Shown: positions 1 to 5,000 of the stretch, in pieces
Position numbering within the stretch: position 1 is the stretch's first letter
Layout: each line of letters begins with the position of its first letter
Origin: Rhizobacter sp.
GTDB taxonomy: Bacteria; Pseudomonadota; Gammaproteobacteria; Burkholderiales; Burkholderiaceae_C
Assembly (NCBI GenBank): GCA_025351675.1
Contig: JANXVK010000660.1
Coordinates: 1 to 5,000 of the forward strand
Direction of reading: 5' to 3'
DNA: 5,000 nt
The notes under the pieces: model-generated
Seen by the model: the letters and a program-made list of their open reading frames with translations, nothing else
The model's database searches: none
What the model was told of the DNA's origin: nothing
Program-made: the position numbers and the translations under genes

Positions 1-33
1 TCTCAGGAGGGGCGTGTGATTCTGGCGCGCGGC
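1..33 (+). other. Inverted fragment of the LysM gene (fold-back junction)
   Basis: Read on the plus strand from base 1, this stretch encodes [11 protein letters not shown]. That is what I expect a little downstream in the LysM protein encoded on the minus strand (family pattern: APR-IVA-x-QEGRV-x-L-x-RG). The plus-strand sense holds to about base 33 and the minus-strand sense begins at base 27, so the two overlap in the 7-base string GCGCGGC (27-33). This looks like a microhomology junction joining two oppositely oriented pieces of one gene. It could be a chimeric read or contig-end artefact, or a real inversion. The sequence reading is direct. The identification as the same gene rests on remembered family sequence. 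Confidence 0.65.
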
Positions 34-563
34 GCGGCATCGAGCTCGTTGCCCTGGAACACCACCGCCTCGTTCAGGAACGGCTCGATCAGCCCGAACG
101 GGATCGACGCCAGCGAATCAGCGCCGAGCTCGGACGAGCGCACGCGCGGCGAGAGCTTGTCGTTGCCGCCGACCGCCTGGCCCACGCGCAGGCGCGCGCG
201 GCCGCCGGTCTTGTCGAGGTACAGGATCTGACCCGGGTAGATCAGATGCGGGTTGCGGATCTGGTCGAGGTTCATGCCCCACAGCTCGGGCCAGCGCCAC
301 GGGCTCTTCAGAAACAGCTTGGAGATGTCCCAGAGCGTGTCGCGGGTCTTGACGGTGTACGAATCGGGCGCAGTTGGCGAGAGTTCGGACAGCGGCACGC
401 CGTCTTGCGCCACCTTCTGTGCCGTTCCGCGCTGCTGCGAAGTGATCGGATAATCGGCGGCTTGGACCGCCGTGGCACAGAACGCGAGGCTCAGCGCGGC
501 GCTGGCGGAGACGGCACCGGCAACCCGGCGAACACGAGAAGCGGAGCGATCATGACGGGTCAT
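3..563 (-). CDS. Secreted LysM peptidoglycan-binding protein, C-terminal part lost at an inversion junction
   Basis: A periplasmic or cell-envelope protein expected to bind peptidoglycan through its LysM domain; its precise role is not known. The ATG at 563 is preferred over the TTG at 578 because GAGAGA lies 7 bases upstream of it. Residues 1-35 form a signal peptide: a basic start ([11 protein letters not shown]), a hydrophobic run, and likely cleavage after VQA (residue 35) before ADYP. The LysM domain spans about 68-116 ([14 protein letters not shown]...WRWPELW...[13 protein letters not shown]), the form usual in the Burkholderiales protein encoded beside dprA. The frame stays open to a TGA at 3-5, giving 186 residues, but genuine similarity seems to end at R179 (codon 29-27). 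From memory, family members are roughly twice this length and continue after 'APR' with a segment like IVAxQEGRV. The last seven residues (ARITRPS) are therefore probably spurious. The gene is divergent from def. Confidence 0.85.
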   Translation of the reverse strand: MTRHDRSASRVRRVAGAVSASAALSLAFCATAVQAADYPITSQQRGTAQKVAQDGVPLSELSPTAPDSYTVKTRDTLWDISKLFLKSPWRWPELWGMNLDQIRNPHLIYPGQILYLDKTGGRARLRVGQAVGGNDKLSPRVRSSELGADSLASIPFGLIEPFLNEAVVFQGNELDAAPRARITRPS

Positions 564-631
564 GTAGGTCTCTCTCAATCAGGAGATGCGCGGTGGCATT
601 GATATCGCGCAATAAGGTTGAGTCCGCTGAG

Positions 632-659
632 TTCGCCGGCCCAACGGCCGTTCGGCGAA
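632..659. repeat. Nested inverted repeat in the LysM/def control region
   Basis: The outer arms are TTCGCCG (632-638) and CGGCGAA (653-659), exact reverse complements. They enclose a perfect 10-base palindrome, AACGGCCGTT (643-652). The two cannot both form as a single hairpin, so alternative structures or a dimeric protein site are possible. It is not followed by a long T-run on either strand, so a terminator is unlikely. Confidence 0.45.
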
Positions 660-725
660 AATCCTCAATCAGTTTCACAGATTCTGCCCCTAAACCCTTG
701 ATATCGCAACGAAAGTCACCCCGCG

Positions 726-751
726 CACGGCGCCGTGTGAGACCTGTCACG
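726..751. promoter_or_regulatory. Palindrome overlapping a CRP/FNR-family-like site upstream of def
   Basis: CACGGCGCCGTG (726-737) is a perfect 12-base palindrome. It overlaps TGTGA-N6-TCACG (736-751), which matches the enterobacterial CRP consensus TGTGA-N6-TCACA at nine of ten specified positions. The overlap would let two proteins compete for the DNA. Function is inferred only; def is not a known CRP target. Confidence 0.3.
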
Positions 752-808
752 GAGGCGGGCGTTGCGTGCCTCCCACAATATCGGCGCGATCCCGCCGAAC
801 TGAAATTC

Positions 809-1315
809 ATGGCCAAGCTGAACATCCTGCGGTATCCCGACCCGCGCTTGCACACCGTTGCCAAACCGGTGCAGGCGGTCGACGCGCGCATCCACCAGCT
901 CGTGGGCGACATGCTGGAGAGCATGTACGACGCCGACGGCGTGGGCTTGGCAGCGACCCAAGTCGATGTGCATGAGCGCGTGATCGTGATCGACACCTCG
1001 GACGCCCGTGACGACCCGCGTGTGCTGATCAATCCCGAGCTGGTCGCGACGAGTGAAGAGATGACGTTGGCCGACGAGGGCTGCCTCTCGGTGCCGCTGA
1101 TCTACGACAAGGTGCCACGCCACGCGAAGGTGACAGTGCGGTCGCTCGACCGCGAGGGCAAGCAGCAGGAGTTCGAGGCCGAGGGCCTGCTGGCAATTTG
1201 CGTGCAGCACGAGATGGACCACCTGATGGGCAAGGTCTTCGTCGAATACCTGAGTCAGCTCAAGCGCGACCGGATCAAGACCAAGATGCTGAAGAAGGCA
1301 CGCGAGGACGCATGA
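809..1315 (+). CDS. def: Peptide deformylase
   Basis: A cytoplasmic metalloenzyme that removes the N-formyl group from the first methionine of nascent proteins at the ribosome exit. All three family motifs are present: GVGLAATQ (44-51), EGCLSVP (90-96, with metal-binding Cys92) and HEMDH (134-138, with metal ligands His134 and His138 and catalytic Glu135). The 168-residue length and the [14 protein letters not shown] start are normal for the family. The ATG at 809 is chosen because homology begins there; the Shine-Dalgarno upstream is weak. The stop overlaps the fmt start as ATGA, so the two genes are translationally coupled. This pairing is widespread in bacteria and functionally sensible, since Fmt adds the formyl group that Def removes. 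No missing residues or truncation were seen. Confidence 0.97.
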   Translation: MAKLNILRYPDPRLHTVAKPVQAVDARIHQLVGDMLESMYDADGVGLAATQVDVHERVIVIDTSDARDDPRVLINPELVATSEEMTLADEGCLSVPLIYDKVPRHAKVTVRSLDREGKQQEFEAEGLLAICVQHEMDHLMGKVFVEYLSQLKRDRIKTKMLKKAREDA

Positions 1316-2271
1316 GGGTCGCTTTCGCCGGCACGCCGGAGTTCGCGCAGATCGCGCTGACGGCGCTGCACGCAGCCGGCTTCGACATCGTCCTCGTACT
1401 GACACAACCGGATCGACCTGCCGGCCGCGGCATGAGGCTGCACCCGTCGCCGGTCAAGGCTTTCGCGCTGGAACATGGCATCCCGCTCTCGCAGCCGCGC
1501 AGCTTGCGGCTCGACGGCAAGTTTCCCGACCAGGCGGCGGTCGGCCGTGATGCACTGCTCGCCGCCCGGCCCGATGTGCTGGTGGTTGCCGCCTATGGCC
1601 TGATCCTGCCGCAATGGGTGCTCGACCTGCCGCGGCTGGGCTGCCTCAACATTCACGGCTCGCTGCTGCCACGCTGGCGCGGCGCCGCGCCGATCCACCG
1701 TGCGATCGAGGCGGGCGATGCGCGCACCGGCATCACGATCATGCAGATGGATTCCGGGCTCGACACCGGCGACATGCTCTTGATCGAGTCGATCGCGATC
1801 GCGCCCGACGAGAGCACCGCGAGCCTGCACGACAGGCTGGCGCCGCTCGGCGGCCGCCTGATCGCCCGCGCGCTCGAACTCGCGGCCTGCGGCGGTCTCG
1901 TGCGCCGGCCGCAGCCCAGTGCGGGCGTCACCTACGCCCACAAGGTCGACAAGGCCGAAGCGGCGATCGACTGGCGCGAGCCGGCCGCCGCGATCGAGCG
2001 CCGCCTGCGCGCGTTCGACCCATTCCCCGGCGCGACCGCCGTGCTCGATGGCGAGACAATCAAGTGCTGGCGCGGCGCTGTCGTCGAGGGTGCGGGTGCG
2101 CCGGGCGCAGTGCTCGTTGTCGACGAGACCGGCATCACTGTGGCCTGCGGCGAAGGCGCGCTGCGTTTCACCGAATTGCAGCGTGCCGGCGGCAAACGCA
2201 TGCCGATCGCGCAATTCATTCAGGGCAAGTCAACAGAGGCCGGCAGGGTCTTCGCACCGGCGATTCGTTGA
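1312..2271 (+). CDS. fmt: Methionyl-tRNA formyltransferase
   Basis: It transfers a formyl group from 10-formyltetrahydrofolate to Met-tRNA(fMet), making the initiator for bacterial translation. The 319 residues are of usual length. The N-terminal Rossmann-type transferase domain (about 1-205) starts [12 protein letters not shown]. It contains the tRNA-contact loop region ([17 protein letters not shown], about 34-49), the signature [16 protein letters not shown] (113-128) and [10 protein letters not shown] (147-156). The catalytic triad Asn113, His115 and Asp151 has the same spacing as in the E. coli enzyme. The C-terminal OB-like domain covers about 206-319 ([15 protein letters not shown]...AFDPFPG). 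The ATG at 1312 lies within the last codons of def; GAGGA at 1304-1308 is a rather close Shine-Dalgarno (3 bases), consistent with coupled translation. An upstream extension to 1198 is a shadow of def. Confidence 0.97.
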   Translation: MRVAFAGTPEFAQIALTALHAAGFDIVLVLTQPDRPAGRGMRLHPSPVKAFALEHGIPLSQPRSLRLDGKFPDQAAVGRDALLAARPDVLVVAAYGLILPQWVLDLPRLGCLNIHGSLLPRWRGAAPIHRAIEAGDARTGITIMQMDSGLDTGDMLLIESIAIAPDESTASLHDRLAPLGGRLIARALELAACGGLVRRPQPSAGVTYAHKVDKAEAAIDWREPAAAIERRLRAFDPFPGATAVLDGETIKCWRGAVVEGAGAPGAVLVVDETGITVACGEGALRFTELQRAGGKRMPIAQFIQGKSTEAGRVFAPAIR

Positions 2272-2294
2272 ACTCGCGTAGCCTGCCCACATTT
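2267..2294 (+). promoter_or_regulatory. Sigma-32-like heat-shock promoter candidate for htpX
   Basis: GTTGAAC (2267-2273), 13 bases, then CCACATTT (2287-2294). The E. coli sigma-32 consensus is about CTTGAAA, 13-15 bases, CCCCATNT. The -35 matches five of seven positions, the -10 mismatches only at its third position, and the spacing is allowed. The -35 overlaps the fmt stop codon, so htpX could be induced on its own. HtpX is heat-shock induced in E. coli, which fits. A start point near 2301 would leave a leader of about 45 bases. Confidence 0.45.
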
Positions 2295-2344
2295 ATGCGG
2301 CATCGGTGTTTTGCCGAAGATTCAGCCGAAGAGGAAACAACGCA

Positions 2345-3199
2345 ATGTTCAACCTGATGAAAACCGCCATCCTGATGGCGGCAATCACCGCCCTGTTCAT
2401 GGCCATCGGCGCGCTGATCGGCGGGCAGACGGGGATGATGGTGGCGCTCGTCGTGGCGCTCGGCATGAATTTCTACAGCTACTGGTTTTCCGACAAGCTG
2501 GTGCTGAAGATGTACAACGCCCAAGAGGTCGACGAAAGCTCCGCGCCGCAGTTCTATCGCACGGTGCGCGAGCTCGCGCAACGCGCACAGCTGCCGATGC
2601 CCAAGGTCTACCTGATCGAAGAAGACGCGCCGAATGCGTTCGCGACCGGCCGCAACCCCGAGCACGCGGCGGTGGCCGCAACGACCGGCATCCTGCGCGT
2701 GTTGAGCGAGGCCGAACTGCGCGGCGTGATGGCCCACGAGCTTGCCCACGTGCGCCACCGCGACATCCTGATCAGCACCGTGAGCGCGACGATGGCCGGC
2801 GCGATCTCGATGCTCGCGAACTTCGCGATGTTCTTCGGCGGGCGCAACGGCGAAGGGCGCTCGACCAACCCGATCGTCGGGTTGCTGGTGATGTTTCTCG
2901 CGCCGATCGCCGCGGGCCTGATCCAGATGGCGATCAGCCGCGCGCGCGAGTTCGAGGCCGATCGCGGCGGCGCCGAGATCTCGGGCGACCCGCGTGCGTT
3001 GGCGAGTGCGCTGCAGAAGATTCACCAGTACGCGGATGGCGCCATCCCGTTGCAGGCGGCCGAGCGTCACCCCGAAACGGCGCAGATGATGATCATGAAC
3101 CCGCTGTCGGCCGGCGGGCTGCGCGGTTTGTTCTCGACCCATCCCTCGACCGAGGAGCGCGTGCAGCGCCTGCTGGCGATGGCGCCCGGCGCTGCCTGA
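2345..3199 (+). CDS. htpX: Membrane-bound zinc metalloprotease HtpX (family M48)
   Basis: An inner-membrane protease that helps remove misfolded membrane proteins, with its active site facing the cytoplasm. The 284 residues are typical. Hydrophobic segments lie at about 5-25, 29-47, 145-166 and 176-197. The zinc motif HELAH is at 131-135 (ligands His131 and His135, catalytic Glu132), within the extended [10 protein letters not shown]. The third ligand is probably Glu202 in REFEAD (201-206), followed by the family's [17 protein letters not shown]. The C-terminal [13 protein letters not shown] (264-276) is also characteristic. The ATG at 2345 has GAGGAAA nine to ten bases upstream, which favours it over the in-frame start at 2306. 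It lies 73 bases after fmt, probably partly read through from def-fmt and partly from its own promoter, and a strong terminator follows. Confidence 0.97.
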   Translation: MFNLMKTAILMAAITALFMAIGALIGGQTGMMVALVVALGMNFYSYWFSDKLVLKMYNAQEVDESSAPQFYRTVRELAQRAQLPMPKVYLIEEDAPNAFATGRNPEHAAVAATTGILRVLSEAELRGVMAHELAHVRHRDILISTVSATMAGAISMLANFAMFFGGRNGEGRSTNPIVGLLVMFLAPIAAGLIQMAISRAREFEADRGGAEISGDPRALASALQKIHQYADGAIPLQAAERHPETAQMMIMNPLSAGGLRGLFSTHPSTEERVQRLLAMAPGAA

Positions 3200-3219
3200 C
3201 GGTCGTCTCGCGCTCCTTG

Positions 3220-3245
3220 AAAAGCCGCCGCAAGGCGGTTTTTTT
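3220..3245 (+). terminator. Rho-independent terminator after htpX
   Basis: The stem CCGCC (3225-3229) pairs with GGCGG (3234-3238) around a GCAA tetraloop of the stable GNRA type (3230-3233). It is extended by a G-T wobble and by A-T pairs between 3220-3223 and the T-run. Seven consecutive Ts (3239-3245) follow directly. It begins 21 bases after the htpX stop and separates the def-fmt-htpX block from the sugar-hydrolase unit. The A-run before the stem may give weaker activity on the other strand. Confidence 0.9.
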
Positions 3246-3287
3246 GTTGCGCGTTTGATTCACCAGCGCGCCAAGCGACGCCACGAA

Positions 3288-3305
3288 TGTGAACGCTTCT
3301 TCACA
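3288..3305. promoter_or_regulatory. Inverted repeat, possible upstream auxiliary operator of the hydrolase gene
   Basis: TGTGAA (3288-3293) and TTCACA (3300-3305) are exact reverse complements separated by six bases. The spacing is two bases longer than a CRP site. The same stretch read as ATGTGAACGCT (3287-3297) matches the reverse complement of the main operator candidate (ATGTAAACGTT) at nine of eleven bases. It could therefore be a second, degenerate LacI-type operator centred 53 bases upstream of the first. Confidence 0.35.
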
Positions 3306-3330
3306 CCGCACTTACCCCAATGGGTGCGGT
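3305..3330. repeat. Hairpin-forming inverted repeat before the hydrolase promoter
   Basis: ACCGCAC (3305-3311) pairs exactly with GTGCGGT (3324-3330) across a 12-base loop; the stem can be lengthened by T-G wobbles and a T-A pair. Only three Ts follow it, so it is not a convincing terminator. It abuts the neighbouring repeat at base 3305 and the TTGACG -35 candidate at 3331. A regulator site is the more likely reading. Confidence 0.4.
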
Positions 3331-3359
3331 TTGACGCGAATGATAACGTTTACATCAAC
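3331..3359 (+). promoter_or_regulatory. Promoter candidate with LacI-type operator for the family 1 hydrolase
   Basis: TTGACG (3331-3336) is a good -35 box. The -10 at the correct distance (ATCAAC, 3354-3359, 17-base spacer) is poor, so an activator or another start may be used. Between them sits ATGATAACGTTTACAT (3340-3355), a 16-base near-palindrome centred on CG with two mismatched pairs. It is of the AACGTT-centred type bound by many LacI/GalR-family repressors. An operator in the spacer would block RNA polymerase directly. A LacI-family gene just downstream of the hydrolase is the obvious candidate to bind it. The palindrome is seen directly; the binding protein is inferred. Confidence 0.5.
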
Positions 3360-3383
3360 CCATCAGCCGCGGAGCGCCCAGTC

Positions 3384-4739
3384 TTGAAGACGTACCAATT
3401 CCCCGAATCCTTTCTTTGGGGCGCGGCCACCTCGGCCTACCAGATCGAGGGTTCGCCGCTGGCCGACGGCGCCGGGCCGAGCATCTGGCACCGCTTCGTG
3501 CGCACGCCGGGATTGGTAAAAAACGGCGACACCGGTGACGTCGCCTGCGATCACTACAACCGGATGAAAGACGACGTCGCGATGATGAAGCGCCTGGGCC
3601 TGACGGCCTACCGTTTCAGCATCGCCTGGGCGCGGGTGCTGCCCGAGGGCCGCGGTCAGGTCAACGAAGGTGGGCTCGGTTTCTACGAGCGCCTGGTCGA
3701 TACGCTGCTCGAGAACGGCATCGAGCCGCTCGCCACGCTCTACCACTGGGACCTGCCAGCGGCGCTCGACGACCGCGGCGGCTGGCTCAACCCCGACGTG
3801 GCCGACTGGTTCACCGACTATGCGAGCGTGATGTACAAGCGCCTCGACGGCCGCGTGAAGAAGTGGGCGACCTTGAACGAGCCCTGGGTCGTCACCGATG
3901 GCGGCTACCTGCACGGTGCGCTCGCGCCCGGTCACAAGAACCGCTTCGAGGCGCCGATCGCATCGCACCAGTTGATGCGTTCGCACGGCAAGGCGGTGCA
4001 GGCCTACCGCGCGCTCGGCCGGCACGAGATCGGCATCGTCGTGAATCTCGCGCCCAAGCATGCTGCGACCGACAAGCCCGAAGACATCGCCGCGACGCGG
4101 CGCGCCGACGCCTACATGAACCGCCAGTACCTCGACCCGGTCTTCCTCGGCAGCTACCCGCCCGAGATGAAAGAGATCTTCGGCGAGGCCTGGCCCGAGT
4201 GGCCCGCGGCCGACTACGAGCTGATCAGACAGAAGATCGACTTCGTCGGCATCAACTACTACATGCGCGACATGATCCGCCACGAAGAGACGGCGTGGCC
4301 GGTCAAGACCGCGGTCGTGCCGCAATCGCAGTCGACCTACACCGACACCGGTTGGGAAGTGCACCCGCAAGGCCTGACCGAAATTCTCGTCTGGCTGAAA
4401 GATCGCTACGGCCCGATTCCACAGTACGTGACCGAAAACGGCGCCGCCTTCTACGACCCGCCGAAGGCCGACGCCAACGGCCAGGTCAAAGACCCGCTGC
4501 GCTTGGGCTACTACCGCAGCCACCTGCGCGCGATCCATGACGCGATCGAGCAGGGCGTCGACCTGCGCGGCTACTGCGCCTGGTCGCTGATGGACAACCT
4601 CGAATGGTCGCTCGGCTACTCGAAGCGCTTCGGCATCGTCCACGTCAACTTCGACACCCAGGAGCGCACGCTGAAAGACAGCGCGCACTTCTATTCGAGC
4701 GTGATCGCGTCGAACGGCGCGGTGCTCAATACGGACTGA
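3384..4739 (+). CDS. Glycoside hydrolase family 1 protein (beta-glucosidase type)
   Basis: A retaining beta-glycosidase, most likely hydrolysing beta-glucosides such as cellobiose in the cytoplasm, since there is no signal peptide. The TTG at 3384 is taken as start: it gives MKTYQFPESFLWGAATSAYQ, the normal family beginning, with GGAG at 3371-3374 nine bases upstream and no in-frame ATG nearby. The resulting 451 residues match the usual length of a single (beta/alpha)8 barrel. The catalytic acid/base is Glu166 in TLNEPW (163-168) and the nucleophile is Glu351 in VTENG (349-353). Sugar-contact residues include Gln20, His121, Asn165, Trp400, Glu407 and Trp408 (WSLMDNLEW, 400-408). The lack of a phosphate-binding signature argues weakly for beta-glucosidase over 6-phospho-beta-glucosidase. 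Exact substrate (glucoside, galactoside or fucoside) cannot be read from the sequence. A LacI-family gene follows after 13 bases. Confidence 0.95.
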   Translation: MKTYQFPESFLWGAATSAYQIEGSPLADGAGPSIWHRFVRTPGLVKNGDTGDVACDHYNRMKDDVAMMKRLGLTAYRFSIAWARVLPEGRGQVNEGGLGFYERLVDTLLENGIEPLATLYHWDLPAALDDRGGWLNPDVADWFTDYASVMYKRLDGRVKKWATLNEPWVVTDGGYLHGALAPGHKNRFEAPIASHQLMRSHGKAVQAYRALGRHEIGIVVNLAPKHAATDKPEDIAATRRADAYMNRQYLDPVFLGSYPPEMKEIFGEAWPEWPAADYELIRQKIDFVGINYYMRDMIRHEETAWPVKTAVVPQSQSTYTDTGWEVHPQGLTEILVWLKDRYGPIPQYVTENGAAFYDPPKADANGQVKDPLRLGYYRSHLRAIHDAIEQGVDLRGYCAWSLMDNLEWSLGYSKRFGIVHVNFDTQERTLKDSAHFYSSVIASNGAVLNTD

Positions 4740-4752
4740 TCTGCACAGTCGC

Positions 4753-5000
4753 ATGGCCACCACGATCAAGGACGTTGCACGCGTGGCCGGGGTCTCGGTC
4801 GCCACCGTCTCGCGCTCGCTCAACGGCCACGCGAACGTGACCGCGCAGACCCGCGCGCACGTGATGGGGGTGGTCGCGCAACTGCGCTTCGTGCCGTCGA
4901 GCGCGGCGCGCAGCATGATCACGCGGCGCACGCACACGGTCGGCGCGCTGCTGCCCGATCTGCATGGCGAATACTTCTCGGAGCTGATCCGCGGCATCGA
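4753..5000 (+). CDS. LacI/GalR-family transcriptional regulator, N-terminal part
   Basis: A sugar-responsive DNA-binding repressor; 82 complete codons are present before the window ends. The N-terminus MATTIKDVARVAGVSVATVS is the classic LacI helix-turn-helix (about 4-25). It continues through SRSLNGHANVTAQTRAHV, then the hinge-helix region SSAARSM (about 49-55), and into the periplasmic-binding-protein-like sensor domain (TVGALLPDLHGEYFSELIRGI). No clear Shine-Dalgarno precedes the ATG. The 13-base gap after the hydrolase stop suggests cotranscription, perhaps with reinitiation. By position it probably controls the hydrolase and hence its own expression, through the operator candidate at 3340-3355. 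The inducer-binding residues lie beyond the edge, so the ligand cannot be guessed from the protein. Confidence 0.93.
   Translation, partial: MATTIKDVARVAGVSVATVSRSLNGHANVTAQTRAHVMGVVAQLRFVPSSAARSMITRRTHTVGALLPDLHGEYFSELIRGI

Larger units (their letters stand above)
564..808. promoter_or_regulatory. Divergent control region between the LysM gene and def
   Basis: This 245-base non-coding stretch separates two divergent genes and must hold promoters for both. It is less GC-rich than the flanking genes in places (for example 599-620 and 661-710). I could not pick a convincing -35/-10 pair for either direction. It contains a nested inverted repeat (632-659), a 12-base palindrome (726-737) that overlaps a CRP-like motif (736-751), and two short direct repeats: TTGATATCGC at 599-608 and 698-707, and CTCAATCAG at 574-582 and 664-672. 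An open frame from 593 runs into def, but its 72 extra residues do not resemble deformylase, so it is treated as non-coding. Confidence 0.6.

Noticed and set aside
593..808. 72-residue N-terminal extension of the deformylase
   Set aside because: Deformylases begin near [14 protein letters not shown]; the extension has no recognisable sequence and would cover the divergent promoters.
1255..2214. A 319-residue minus-strand open frame opposite fmt
   Set aside because: Antisense shadow produced by strong third-position GC in fmt; no motif or plausible start context.
2216..3142. A 308-residue minus-strand open frame opposite htpX
   Set aside because: Antisense shadow of htpX running into the 3' end of fmt; low-complexity His/Arg/Gln-rich composition and no domain.
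3288..3305. Canonical CRP site ahead of the hydrolase
   Set aside because: The half-sites TGTGA and TCACA are eight bases apart rather than the required six.
3305..3332. Rho-independent terminator or attenuator in the hydrolase leader
   Set aside because: The stem is real but its loop is large and only a three-base T-run follows, so termination is not supported.
3255..3383. 43-residue N-terminal extension of the hydrolase from an upstream TTG
   Set aside because: It would translate the operator and promoter region, and family 1 proteins begin close to the residues encoded from 3384.
3363..4997. A 544-residue open frame on the minus strand opposite the hydrolase and regulator
   Set aside because: It spans two confidently identified genes and the gap between them, is rich in R, V, A and H in the way of GC-rich antisense frames, and shows no recognisable domain.

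Overview
The window looks like chromosomal housekeeping DNA from a GC-rich betaproteobacterium, most likely of the order Burkholderiales (Rubrivivax/Leptothrix/Comamonadaceae-like). The evidence is the high GC content with strong third-position GC, and the block LysM-protein <- | -> def-fmt-htpX, which is a familiar Burkholderiales neighbourhood. This placement is inference from gene order and protein style; no search was run.

Layout: a leftward gene for a secreted LysM peptidoglycan-binding protein fills 27-563. Its coding sense breaks off at about position 27-33, where the DNA switches to what appears to be the same gene's downstream part in the opposite orientation (a fold-back junction; see findings). 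A 245-base divergent control region (564-808) follows. Then come def (peptide deformylase, 809-1315) and fmt (methionyl-tRNA formyltransferase, 1312-2271), overlapping by ATGA, and htpX (membrane M48 zinc protease, 2345-3199). A sigma-32-like promoter candidate lies between fmt and htpX, and a clear rho-independent terminator at 3220-3245 closes the block.

The second unit is a sugar-catabolic cassette. A 138-base leader (3246-3383) rich in inverted repeats, including a LacI-type operator candidate, precedes a family 1 glycoside hydrolase (beta-glucosidase type, 3384-4739) that starts with TTG. After 13 bases a LacI/GalR-family regulator begins (4753) and runs off the right edge.

How the genes work together: Fmt formylates initiator Met-tRNA and Def removes the formyl group from new proteins, so their coupling makes functional sense. 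HtpX degrades damaged membrane proteins and may have its own heat-shock promoter. The LacI-type regulator probably represses the hydrolase, and itself, through the leader operator until a beta-glucoside-derived inducer appears.

No mobile element, CRISPR array, tRNA or rRNA was seen. I found no new multi-gene system. The most unusual things are the fold-back junction at the left edge and the layered palindromes upstream of the hydrolase.
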